A model generated the notes under the pieces. It searched no databases. It had not been told where the DNA came from and saw only the letters and a program-made list of their open reading frames with translations. This document shows, in pieces, positions 16,325 to 24,664 of a stretch of DNA of 50,553 nucleotides. A program made the translations under genes and the position numbers. The DNA is taken from positions 1-50,553 of the forward strand of contig WGEY01000017.1 in the NCBI GenBank assembly GCA_015492495.1, in the 5' to 3' direction. Source of the DNA: Deltaproteobacteria bacterium (GTDB lineage: Bacteria > Desulfobacterota > GWC2-55-46 > DRQE01). Numbering within the stretch: the first letter of the stretch is position 1; each line of letters opens with the position of its first letter.

Positions 16325-17658
16325 CCACGGACAACAGAGAACTGATACTGAGATCTTTAAACGCCGCGCTGCACAGCAAGAAGCTGTACCCGCCGGGGCA
16401 TCCCTCGGTGGCAGCCCCTGCCAGAAAGGCCTGCCAGCTTCTGTCGAACCACCTTGACGACAGGGGTGAGGTCGGGCTGCTGCTTGTGGAGGAGTCCCTC
16501 GTCTTCGACGAAATTCCCGTCGACAACGCCAGGGAGCAGTACGGAGACCTCACGGCCCACCTGGAGAAGAAGCGCATAGAGGCGATAAGGTTCAGGCAGG
16601 GGGTCACCGAAGAGGAACTCTCAGGCCTACTGGATATACTTACCATGGAAAGGACCTTCGAGCCGGACGAACTGGAGGAAGAACTGCTGAGAAGGCGTAT
16701 CACGCGCATCACCATCAGATCGGAGCCCGTGGAGAAGAGGAACATGCTCGAGGTCTACAACGACGCCGTAGGTGTAGTGAAGAACGTCATGAACGACGTC
16801 AGGATGGGCAGGATACCGAAGAGCGGCGAGGTAACGGATATAGTGGATGAGATGACCGACCTCGTATTCGCCGATACCAACGCCATGATCGGACTCGCGA
16901 TGATAAAGAGCTATGACGAGTACCTCTACAACCACTCGGTGAACGTCTCGATACTCGGCATAGCCCTGGGCAGGTTCATGAAGCTTGGAAAACACGAGAT
17001 CCACATAATAGGCGTGGCGGCCCTGCTGCACGACGTGGGCAAAACCGGTGTTTCCGAGGAGATAATAAAAAAGCCGGGCGGGCTGAGCTCGGAGGAGTGG
17101 GAGAAGGTTAAACAGCACCCGGTGCTCGGCTCGCAGATAGTCGAGAGGATGGACGGAATGGAGAAGGACGTCTGCCGCATGATATACGAACACCACGTGC
17201 GCTACGACCACTCGGGATACCCCAAGATAGAGCGCTCGATCCACCCCCTGGGCATGATAATAAGCGTGGCCGACGCCTACGACGCCCTCACCACGCTCAG
17301 GGTCTACCAGAACCCGCACCAGCCGGTAGATGCCGTAAAGATACTCAAGGACCTTGCGGGCAGGCACTTTGATCCCGCGGTGGTGGATGCCTTTGAAAGG
17401 ATGATAGGGTTCTACCCGGTGGGCACCATGATAAGGCTCGACACGAACGAGGTCGGCGTTGTCATAAAGGTGAACCACGAGGCCTGCGACATGCCCACGG
17501 TCAAGATACTATACGACAGCGACGGCAACCAGCTCGAAGAGCCTTACTCGGTTGACCTCGCGGCCGAAGGGGAAAAGACACGCTCGATCATAGGCGTGGC
17601 GGATCCTTTGACGAGGAATATGGACATGGGGGCTTTCTTCCAGCAGGAGGCGGGCTGA
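16321..17658 (+). CDS. HD-GYP domain phosphodiesterase with shared N-terminal domain
   Basis: 445 residues, start overlapping the previous stop as ATGA. The N-terminal domain (about 1-130; KLYPPGHPSVAAP and GLLDILTMER) resembles that of the HEAT protein. The HD-GYP domain follows: LLHDVGK, HPVLGSQIVERM, EHHVRYDHSGYP and SVADAYDALTT. The usual HHERxDGxGYP is altered to HHVRYDHSGYP, keeping the GYP and metal ligands. HD-GYP enzymes hydrolyse cyclic di-GMP (some cGAMP). No transmembrane segment or receiver domain is present, so the N-terminal domain is the likely sensor. Converges on the HEAT gene at 17687. Confidence 0.88.
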   Translation: MTTDNRELILRSLNAALHSKKLYPPGHPSVAAPARKACQLLSNHLDDRGEVGLLLVEESLVFDEIPVDNAREQYGDLTAHLEKKRIEAIRFRQGVTEEELSGLLDILTMERTFEPDELEEELLRRRITRITIRSEPVEKRNMLEVYNDAVGVVKNVMNDVRMGRIPKSGEVTDIVDEMTDLVFADTNAMIGLAMIKSYDEYLYNHSVNVSILGIALGRFMKLGKHEIHIIGVAALLHDVGKTGVSEEIIKKPGGLSSEEWEKVKQHPVLGSQIVERMDGMEKDVCRMIYEHHVRYDHSGYPKIERSIHPLGMIISVADAYDALTTLRVYQNPHQPVDAVKILKDLAGRHFDPAVVDAFERMIGFYPVGTMIRLDTNEVGVVIKVNHEACDMPTVKILYDSDGNQLEEPYSVDLAAEGEKTRSIIGVADPLTRNMDMGAFFQQEAG

Positions 17659-17686
17659 CCGTGGGTACGTCCTCACATCCGTGAGG

Positions 17687-18250
17687 TCATGTCTCCATCA
17701 CACCGAGGGCCTTTATGGCGAGCATCCTCATGGTCCTGTTCCCCTTGACCGCGAAGTAAATCATCGCGTTCTCCGCCCTCTTGTCACCGGATCTGCCGAT
17801 CACATCGAGCGCTCTTTCCACCACACCATGGTCCTTGCTCCTGAGCATCTGCATCAAGGGACCAAGCAGGCGCTGGTCCCACAGGTTGGCAAGCGCCTCG
17901 ATGGCCACGCGCACCACGACGGGGCTCTCATCCTTGAGGCTCTCCACGACCGCCGGCAACACGCGCTTGTCGCCAATTCTTCCCAGGGATCTCAGGGCAG
18001 CCGCCCTGACATCCTCAACCGGGTCCTTGGTGGCCTTCACAAGGAGGTTCAGTACCCTCTCCCCCCTCAGGCCAGAGACCGCGTATATGGCCCTCAGCTT
18101 CTCTATCTTGTCTCCCGACTCGACGAGCTTCTCAAAGGCAGGAAGCCGCAGCCTTATCTCGAGCCTCTCGAGTGCCCCTGCCGCGGCGCTTCTTATATGC
18201 TCATCCCTATCCCTAAGTGCCTTAATTAGCACCTGTTTTCTTCTGTCCAT
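17687..18250 (-). CDS. Small HEAT-repeat protein
   Basis: 187 residues built almost wholly of HEAT/PBS-lyase-type helix pairs, e.g. DPVEDVRAAALRSLGRIGDKR and its repeats at about 30-residue spacing. There is no signal or catalytic motif. It begins nine bases after the trmFO stop, so it is probably cotranscribed with trmFO. Such repeats usually mediate protein-protein binding. It faces the HD-GYP gene tail to tail, with only 28 bases between, but is of a different layout from the long HEAT protein on the other side. Confidence 0.8.
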   Translation of the reverse strand: MDRRKQVLIKALRDRDEHIRSAAAGALERLEIRLRLPAFEKLVESGDKIEKLRAIYAVSGLRGERVLNLLVKATKDPVEDVRAAALRSLGRIGDKRVLPAVVESLKDESPVVVRVAIEALANLWDQRLLGPLMQMLRSKDHGVVERALDVIGRSGDKRAENAMIYFAVKGNRTMRMLAIKALGVMET

Positions 18251-18259
18251 AGGGCTAAA

Positions 18260-19570
18260 CTACCAAATACACCTTAAAGTTGCAAGATTTTTGTCCACCC
18301 ATTCGTCAATGGCCGAAAGCGCCCTCTCGACGGTGAGATGCCGTGTCCTTCTGGTGACTGAACCCTCGATTATTCCGAAGTTCGCGTTCATGGGCTGGAA
18401 GTCCCTGCGTCCGGATTCGGATATGTAGGCAAGCAACGCCCCGGTCATGGTCACAGGCGGGGGTGCGACCGTATCCAGCCCGTTCGCCGTCCTAAACGCG
18501 TTGATGCCGGCTATTATCCCTGATGCCGCGGACTCACAGTAACCCTCGACCCCGGTGATCTGCCCGGCGAAGAAAACGCCGGGGTCCTCTTTCAACTGGA
18601 GCGTCCTCGAAAGCAGCCTTGGCGAATCGATGTAGCTGTTCCTGTGTATGCTGCCGTAACGGGCGAACCGCACTGCCCCGAGCCCAGGAATAAGGGAAAA
18701 AACCCTCTTCTGCTCGGGATGGGTAAGCCTTGTCTGAAAGCCGACCATGCTGTACAGGGTCTCCTCCCTGTTCTCGCACCTGAGCTGCACCACCGCGTGG
18801 GGGCGTACGCCGGTACGCGGATCTGTGAAGCCCACCGGCCTGAGCGGGCCGTAGGCGAGGGTCTCAGGTCCCCTCTCGGCAAGTGTTTCAACAGGCATGC
18901 AGCCCTCGAAGAACGGTATCTTCTCGAAGGAACGAAGCGGCGTCTTTTCAGCCCCGAGGAGTTCTGCGACAAACCGCTCGTACTCTTCCCTGTCCATGGG
19001 ACAGTTTATGTAGTCCGCTCCACCCTTGCCGTAACGCGAACCCTTGAAGGCAACTCCGAAGTCTATCGAATCCCTGTAGACGACCGGCGAGATGGCGTCA
19101 TAGAAGTAGAGGTTCTCCGAGCCTATGTACGCCTTGAGCGAGGAGGCGAAGCCATCCGAGGTCAAAGGCCCCGTGGCTATGACGACCGGACGCTCCACGG
19201 GCAGCTCCGTTACCTCCTTCCTTACGACGGTCACGCCGGCCTCTTTGAGCGCCCTGGTTATGAAGGCCGAAAACCTCTCCCTGTCCACGGCAAGGGCCTT
19301 TCCGGCAGGGACCTTGGTGGCCTCTGCCGCACGTACGACGAGGGATCCGAGCCTGCGCATCTCCTCCTTGAGGAGCCCCGAGGCGTTATCGAGCGATAAG
19401 GACTTTAGGGAATTGCTGCAGACGAGCTCGCCCAGGCCTTCCAGCCTGTGGGCCGGTGAAAACTTGAGGGGCTTCATCTCGTAGAGCGTGACCCTTGCAC
19501 CTAACCTCGATGCCTGCCAGGCCGCTTCGCTCCCGGCCAGGCCGCCGCCTATGACGACTATCTCCTTCAT
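18260..19570 (-). CDS. trmFO: tRNA (m5U54) methyltransferase TrmFO (folate-dependent)
   Basis: 436 residues. It begins MKEIVVIGGGLAGSEAAW, a classic GidA-like FAD-binding start, and contains HRLEGLGELVCSNSLKSL, PAGKALAVDRERF and the C-terminal YCESAASGIIAGINAFR motif of the family. It makes 5-methyluridine at position 54 of tRNA using methylenetetrahydrofolate and FAD/NAD(P)H. I chose the ATG at 19570 because upstream in-frame codons lack any family resemblance. It is divergent from acylphosphatase. Confidence 0.96.
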   Translation of the reverse strand: MKEIVVIGGGLAGSEAAWQASRLGARVTLYEMKPLKFSPAHRLEGLGELVCSNSLKSLSLDNASGLLKEEMRRLGSLVVRAAEATKVPAGKALAVDRERFSAFITRALKEAGVTVVRKEVTELPVERPVVIATGPLTSDGFASSLKAYIGSENLYFYDAISPVVYRDSIDFGVAFKGSRYGKGGADYINCPMDREEYERFVAELLGAEKTPLRSFEKIPFFEGCMPVETLAERGPETLAYGPLRPVGFTDPRTGVRPHAVVQLRCENREETLYSMVGFQTRLTHPEQKRVFSLIPGLGAVRFARYGSIHRNSYIDSPRLLSRTLQLKEDPGVFFAGQITGVEGYCESAASGIIAGINAFRTANGLDTVAPPPVTMTGALLAYISESGRRDFQPMNANFGIIEGSVTRRTRHLTVERALSAIDEWVDKNLATLRCIW

Positions 19571-19661
19571 ATCCTGACATATTACCATACAGATCATGTC
19601 ACAATCCACCCTCCACACCCTCCTCTTGCCCTCAAGCCGATTTTGTGTTAGGTTGAGCCGT

Positions 19662-19949
19662 ATGAAGATGGCGAGGGCGAGGGTTATCGTAGAGGGACGC
19701 GTCCAGGGGGTCTTTTTCAGGGCCAATACAGCGGATGTGGCCGCAAGACACAACGTAAAGGGGTGGGTGAGAAACAACCCTGACGGCACGGTCGAGGCGG
19801 TCTTCGAGGGTGCGGAAGAGGACGTAAAAGAGCTCATCCTGTGGTGCCGCAAGGGGCCTCCCGGCGCAAGGGTCGATGACGTAAGGGTGAAGTGGGAGGA
19901 CTACACCGGAGAGTTCGACGACTTCAGGATCGATTACAGTAGGTACTGA
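19662..19949 (+). CDS. Acylphosphatase
   Basis: 95 residues, the typical size. The catalytic pair is seen: VEGRVQGVFFR (Arg) and GWVRNNPDGTV (Asn), with the usual ferredoxin-like fold end. It hydrolyses acyl phosphates such as carbamoyl or glycolytic acyl phosphates; its cell role is unsettled. The start at 19662 (or 19668, MARARV) follows family length. Confidence 0.95.
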   Translation: MKMARARVIVEGRVQGVFFRANTADVAARHNVKGWVRNNPDGTVEAVFEGAEEDVKELILWCRKGPPGARVDDVRVKWEDYTGEFDDFRIDYSRY

Positions 19950-19985
19950 CACCGGTGACCTTTCGCCTCACAGCGGAGACGGGAT

Positions 19986-20657
19986 ATGAAGCTGAAGTAC
20001 GCGGCCCTGTTTCACATACTTGTCGTGTCGATCCTTCTTGCGGGGTGCAGCCTTTCAAAGAGAGATGCAAGGCCAGAGCGCCTCTACCTTGAGCCCGTCG
20101 CGAGGGACTCAGAGGGCTATGACCGAAACGGAGAGGCGGCCGTCTTTGAGAACGAGGACATAAAGGTAACGTTGAGACCCCTCGGGGAGTGCTGCGGCCG
20201 TAAAGACGATGGGTTCCTGAAAGAGCTCTTCGACTCCAACTACGTGATACTCTCGATGGAGATCGAAAACAGGTCCTCGAAGAGGGTCATCTACAACCCG
20301 TCGCACACGATGTTGCTCGTCGGCGCGCTGGACCTCAAAAAACCGCTCGACTACACCGACCTATACGACATCGTGAGCAGGAATAAGGAGTACGCGCTGC
20401 CCGAGAGGCGGCTTTCATCCCTCAGGGGAAGGTTCTACGACCTCAATACCCGGGTGCCGCCCGGCGGCAGGACCTCGAGGCTTCTCATCTTCCATCCGCT
20501 GGCAAAGGAAAGCAGGCCGGGCACAAAGGCTGTGCTCAGGATAAACGAACTCTACGTGGGCACGGATACGATGAGGCTGGTGTTCCCCTTGAGGGTGAAG
20601 GCCATGCCCCGGGAATGGGAAAGCACGCTGCGAGGCCAGGGGGGGCCGAGCGGCTAA
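19986..20657 (+). CDS. Lipoprotein of unknown function
   Basis: 223 residues. A short basic N-terminus and hydrophobic run end at lipobox LLAGC (Cys20), so a signal-peptidase-II lipoprotein, likely anchored in an envelope membrane. A predicted beta-rich core follows (NYVILSMEIENRSSKRVIYNP, VLRINELYVG), resembling immunoglobulin-like domains of outer-envelope lipoproteins. I do not recognise a family. It lies 36 bases after acylphosphatase on the same strand and may be cotranscribed. Confidence 0.8.
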   Translation: MKLKYAALFHILVVSILLAGCSLSKRDARPERLYLEPVARDSEGYDRNGEAAVFENEDIKVTLRPLGECCGRKDDGFLKELFDSNYVILSMEIENRSSKRVIYNPSHTMLLVGALDLKKPLDYTDLYDIVSRNKEYALPERRLSSLRGRFYDLNTRVPPGGRTSRLLIFHPLAKESRPGTKAVLRINELYVGTDTMRLVFPLRVKAMPREWESTLRGQGGPSG

Positions 20658-20724
20658 TAAGGTACTCCTCTTCTGGAAGCGATCCTACTAGCCAGGCCGA
20701 TCGATGGTCAGGTGAAAAGAAATC

Positions 20725-21378
20725 TCACCCCTTCCGCTTCGACCTTCTCCTCCACAACGCAAACACCGTCAGACCTGAGTCCAGAAGAAGATACGTGGAC
20801 GGTTCAGGGACAGGACTCGCCCCGGGCGTGGTGACGCGTATATAATCGATACCGAGCGTGGTCCAGGTGCCGTCATACCACCACCGGCTCGTGACCACAC
20901 CGTCCGCATCACAGCTCGGGCATGTGGTGGAAAAGACCTGCCCCACCGTGGGATGCCCTAAGAACAGAAGCTCCGGACGGCCCGCCGGGAGGGTGGAGGT
21001 CCCGAGGACCGTGCCGTCAAGTGTCGCGGTCACGTCTGTTCCAACGACCTCGTACTTCACCACATGGTACTGCGTGTCAGGGCTCTGGCTGTAAGAGGCG
21101 GTCCCGTAACTTATGTACAAGGGGTGGCTGGAAGCCGCCCAGAATCCGATACCGGCGAAGTCATTCGTTCCGTCCAAGGCTTTGAAACCATCGCCTTTAG
21201 GCGCAAGCGAGGTATACTGAAAGCCGATCTCGAGGGTGAAGTCCCCGCTTACTGGAAAAGGGTCGGCAGCGCTGTAGACGACCGGAAAGTCCAGCGAGCT
21301 CGTCCCGGGCTGGCCGAGCTGGAGAAGTCCGCCCGAGGCCGAGACCGCAAAGGAAGGTATGTGATATGAGGTGTCTCT
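20725..21378 (-). pseudogene. PEP-CTERM-type secreted protein, 5' end lost or frameshifted
   Basis: The open frame runs 217 codons from a stop at about 21379. The body reads as a beta-sandwich (LDFPVVYSAADPFPVSGD, FTLEIGFQYTSLAPKGD, TGVxY-like strands, YISYGTASYS) and ends in a PEP-CTERM-type tail: VPEPST, a hydrophobic segment containing an Asp, then RRRSKRKG. No ATG, GTG or TTG occurs in frame before codon 68 (TTG at 21177). Just upstream another frame, from TTG 21382, encodes MKRHLISHTFLCGLGLG, which looks like the missing signal peptide; a one- or two-base indel near 21330-21360 would join them. Damage to the gene or a sequence error is likely. Confidence 0.65.
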
Positions 21379-21453
21379 TCAATGGATGAAGCTCCGTCCG
21401 CCGGGCGCACTACTTGGGCTTTCGGAGCCGCCGTGTGAACCACCGTAAAGGAC

Positions 21454-21891
21454 CTACTCCAGGTCCTGCGCCTCCCTTGTGAGCGTCTCTTCGGTCCTCT
21501 CGATGGTCTCTTCAACCTCTTTCTTGGTCCATTCGACGGTCTTCTCAACCCCCTTCTTCGTCGTCTCAACGACCCTCTTCGTCTTTTCCACGACCTCGTA
21601 CGCGCCTTCCCTGGTCCAGTCCGCCGTCCTGCGGAACCCCTCCTTCGTCCTGTCCACGGCCTTCTCCACGCCGTATTTAGTCCCCTCTATGAGCTTTACG
21701 CCGCCCTCCTTCGTCTTATCATACGTCTCGACCGCCTTTTCCTTCAGGCCGGCGGCCACCTTGTACGGCCCCTTGCCCTGTGAGCTGCCCGGACCGTGAA
21801 GCACGTCCCTTAAATACTCCATGCCGTCAAGGTTCACGAACAGGACGAAGAGCGCGAAACCAAGCACCATTCCGCAGAGTATCCTTTTCAT
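21454..21891 (-). CDS. Membrane-anchored LEA-like amphipathic repeat protein
   Basis: 145 residues. The start at 21891 has GGGAGG six bases ahead; the first 20 residues form a single hydrophobic anchor (ILCGMVLGFALFVLFVN). The rest is a highly charged helix with 11-residue-type periodicity: the motif TKEG or TKKGVEK recurs (DKTKEG, GTKYGVEK, DRTKEG, TKKGVEKTVEWTKKEVEE). Such 11-mers are typical of group 3 LEA proteins and apolipoprotein-like helices, linked to desiccation or membrane protection. Identity to a known gene was not recognised. No partner is seen; the broken PEP-CTERM gene lies downstream. Confidence 0.72.
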   Translation of the reverse strand: MKRILCGMVLGFALFVLFVNLDGMEYLRDVLHGPGSSQGKGPYKVAAGLKEKAVETYDKTKEGGVKLIEGTKYGVEKAVDRTKEGFRRTADWTREGAYEVVEKTKRVVETTKKGVEKTVEWTKKEVEETIERTEETLTREAQDLE

Positions 21892-22029
21892 GGGCATCCT
21901 CCCCGCCGCCATGCGCGATGCACGGTGAATGAATATCTTTTTTGTGACTGCATGTAGCCTGACCGCTGGCTCTCACGGCAGACACCCGCAATGCTTATTC
22001 AACTTCAAACGGATACGCCGATTACATCC

Positions 22030-22851
22030 CTAAGCACCCTTCAACTCGAGTGCCTTCCTGTATACTACGTTCCTCGGCACACCGAGCTCGGCCGCCACCT
22101 CCCTTACGGCATCCCTGACCGGGACCCCGGCGTCGAGAAGGGCCTTAAGCTTCTCATCCACCGCCTCGGACCCGGCCTCGACCTTCCCGGTCCTCAGAAC
22201 AATGGTTATCTCGCCCTTGACCTCCCTGTCTCTGAGGCGCTCCGCAACATCCGAGGTCCTGCCTCTCAGTATCTCCTCGTGGAGCTTGGTCATCTCGCGC
22301 GCAACAACGATCTCGACATCGCCGAGTATCTCCAGTATGTCGCCGAGCGTCCCCTTGAGCCTCCTCGGGGACTCATACATGATGTAGGTCGTGGCACACC
22401 CCTTGAGCGCCGCCAAAAACCTCCTTCTCCGCAACGGTGCAGAGGGGATGAACCCCTTGAAGGTGAACTCGTCGGTCGGAAGACCCGAAACGGCGAGGAC
22501 CGCTGTGAGGGCCGATGGGCCAGGGACGGTCTCGACCTCCACCGATTCCTCGTGCGCAAGGCGTACGAGCCTGTAGCCGGGGTCCGATATCCCCGGTGTG
22601 CCGGCGTCCGTAACGAGCGCAACGTCTGTGCCCTGCTTTATCCTCTCTATAAGCCGCGGCGCCTTCTCCCTCTCGTTGTGCTCGTGGTAGCTCGTGGTCC
22701 GGGTCGATATGCCGTAGTGCGAAAGGAGCTTCCTCGTATGCCTGGTGTCCTCCGCGGCTATGAGGCCCACATCCCCGAGCACCTTCAACGCCCTCAGGGT
22801 TATATCCTCCAGGTTCCCGATGGGGGTTGCAACGACGTAGAGCTTGGCCAA
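22030..22851 (-). CDS. rsmI: 16S rRNA (cytidine1402-2'-O)-methyltransferase
   Basis: 273 residues. Motifs fit the tetrapyrrole-methylase-fold RsmI: LYVVATPIGNLEDITLRAL, AAEDTRHTRKLLSHY, ALVTDAGTPGISDPGY, GPSALTAVLAVSGLP and the YESPRR signature. It 2'-O-methylates C1402 of 16S rRNA. The start is a TTG at 22851, preceded by GAGGAGG at 5 bases and coming directly after the ABC permease stop; longer in-frame readings run into the ABC genes. Confidence 0.95.
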   Translation of the reverse strand: MAKLYVVATPIGNLEDITLRALKVLGDVGLIAAEDTRHTRKLLSHYGISTRTTSYHEHNEREKAPRLIERIKQGTDVALVTDAGTPGISDPGYRLVRLAHEESVEVETVPGPSALTAVLAVSGLPTDEFTFKGFIPSAPLRRRRFLAALKGCATTYIMYESPRRLKGTLGDILEILGDVEIVVAREMTKLHEEILRGRTSDVAERLRDREVKGEITIVLRTGKVEAGSEAVDEKLKALLDAGVPVRDAVREVAAELGVPRNVVYRKALELKGA

Positions 22852-22853
22852 GC

Positions 22854-23615
22854 CTACCTCCTCGCAAAGGCCCACGCCGAAAGGAGCGTCATAACCACGG
22901 CAAAGGCGCAGACCACGGCTACATCCAGCGTCATGGAAAATTCCGCTCCGAGCCTCGCACCTTCCGGAAGGAGCACGTGCTTGAAGGAATCCACACCATA
23001 GCTCAACGGGTTTATGTACGTGAGCCAGCGAAGCGGTCCGGGCAACGCCTCCACCGGATAGAGCGCGCCGCTTAAGAAGAACATGGGCAGCACTATGAAG
23101 TTCATTATCACGTTGAATCCTTCGAGGGAGGTGAGACGCGCGGCTATGAAGAGTCCGAAGGCCGTGAGCGAGAAGGAAACGAGCGCTATCAAGAAGAACA
23201 TTACGACCAACTTTACCGCCCCTACGCTGAGCCCTACGAGGGGAGCCACCACAAGGAGGGCCATCCCCTGGAAGATAGAAAGGCTCGTTCCGCTCAGGAG
23301 CTTTCCTATCACTATGGTCACCCTCGACACCGGGGCAACGAGCATCTCCCTGAGGAATCCGAACTCGCGGTCCCACACGACCGAGATCGTGGAGAATATA
23401 GAGCTGAAAAGGATGGTCATGCCGACGACACCGGGCAGGAGGAACTGCATGTAGCTCCCCTTTGAGCCCGGCTCCACGATCTTCGTGAGCCCTGATCCGA
23501 CGATGAAGAGCCACAGTAGCGGCCTTGCTATCGTGGTAAGGAGCCTTCCCCTCTGCCGGAAGAAGCGCTTGAACTCCCTCAGCACTATCACGTAGACCGC
23601 CCTGAAGGAGATCAT
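22854..23615 (-). CDS. ABC-2 type exporter permease
   Basis: 253 residues with about six hydrophobic segments and the ABC-2 signature region SGALYPVEALPGPLRWLTYINPLSYGVDSFK. Its start overlaps the ATPase stop by four bases, so the two form one exporter. Substrate unknown; DrrB/NodJ-type permeases export drugs, polysaccharides or lipids. Confidence 0.92.
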   Translation of the reverse strand: MISFRAVYVIVLREFKRFFRQRGRLLTTIARPLLWLFIVGSGLTKIVEPGSKGSYMQFLLPGVVGMTILFSSIFSTISVVWDREFGFLREMLVAPVSRVTIVIGKLLSGTSLSIFQGMALLVVAPLVGLSVGAVKLVVMFFLIALVSFSLTAFGLFIAARLTSLEGFNVIMNFIVLPMFFLSGALYPVEALPGPLRWLTYINPLSYGVDSFKHVLLPEGARLGAEFSMTLDVAVVCAFAVVMTLLSAWAFARR

Positions 23616-24577
23616 CTCCTGAACCCCCGGACCGGCCTATCCGTACCCCCGCCCTCCACCTCGCGTATCTCCCTGCCGGTAAGGTGCAGAAAGACATCAT
23701 CAAGTGACGGCCTCTTCAGGTTGACGGACCTGACGCCGGTTGAAAGCCCGCTGAATATCCTCGGTATCACCTTCTCCCCGCTTTCCACGATGAGCGCAAG
23801 CCCGCCGCCTTCGATCCTGCGGGCCTCAAGCCCGAGCTTCTCCGAGAGCTCCCTGAGCGCCGCCTGATCATCGTCGGTCTCGAGGTATACCGTATCCCCC
23901 CTGAGCGAGCTCTTCAGCTCCTCGGGGCTTCGGCAGTCTATGATCCTGCCCCTGTCAATGATGGCTATACGGTCGCATATCTCGGCCTCGTCCATGTAAT
24001 GGGTGGTCATGAAGACCGTGCTGCCCTCCCTCTTCTTGAGCTCCTCTATGAAGTGCCACACGTGGCTTCGCGTCTGGGGATCGAGCCCGAGCGTGGGCTC
24101 GTCGAGGAAGAGGACCTTGGGCCTGTGGAGCAACCCCCTTGCTATCTCGAGCCTCCGCTTCATGCCGCCCGAAAAGCCCTTGACAAAGTCGTTCCTCCTC
24201 GGCCCGAGGCCGACCACCTCGAGCATCTCGTCGATCCTCTTTTCGGCCACGCTCCTCTGCATATTGTAGAGGTAGCAGTGAAACTTGAGGTTTTCATAAG
24301 CGGTGAGCTCGTTGTCGAGGGTAACCTCCTGGAAGACAAGGCCTATCGAGGAACGCACCCCCTTGGGATCCTTCATGCAGTCGTAACCATTGACAACGGC
24401 CGTGCCGGAGCTCGGAGAGAGGAGGGTGCAGAGGATGCTTATGGTGGTAGTCTTTCCGGCCCCGTTCGGGCCGAGGAAACCGAAGGTCTCGCCCTCCTCT
24501 ATCTCAAAAGAGACGCCCCTGACCGCCTCCAGGCCGTTGTAGCTCTTTACAAGGTCTCTTACCTCTATTATGGGCAT
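23612..24577 (-). CDS. ABC exporter ATPase, DrrA type
   Basis: 321 residues. Walker A GPNGAGKTTT, signature FSGGMKRRLEIARG, Walker B VLFLDEPTLGLDP, H-loop TTHYMDEAE; the C-terminal extension (about 80 residues) matches the DrrA/CcmA export group. Works with the permease that overlaps its stop codon. It follows phoR by 87 bases on the same strand and may be in the same transcript. Confidence 0.95.
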   Translation of the reverse strand: MPIIEVRDLVKSYNGLEAVRGVSFEIEEGETFGFLGPNGAGKTTTISILCTLLSPSSGTAVVNGYDCMKDPKGVRSSIGLVFQEVTLDNELTAYENLKFHCYLYNMQRSVAEKRIDEMLEVVGLGPRRNDFVKGFSGGMKRRLEIARGLLHRPKVLFLDEPTLGLDPQTRSHVWHFIEELKKREGSTVFMTTHYMDEAEICDRIAIIDRGRIIDCRSPEELKSSLRGDTVYLETDDDQAALRELSEKLGLEARRIEGGGLALIVESGEKVIPRIFSGLSTGVRSVNLKRPSLDDVFLHLTGREIREVEGGGTDRPVRGFRR

Positions 24578-24664
24578 CGGAATACTACCGGTGCAGATGA
24601 AGACTTACCGGTGCGGGAAGGGCTCTGGGATATGCCGGAGATAGCGTGACTCACGGGATACCAT

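Noticed and set aside
22852-23703. A long in-frame N-terminal extension of rsmI
   Set aside because: It overlaps the ABC permease on the same strand in another frame; rsmI homology begins at the TTG with a good ribosome binding site.
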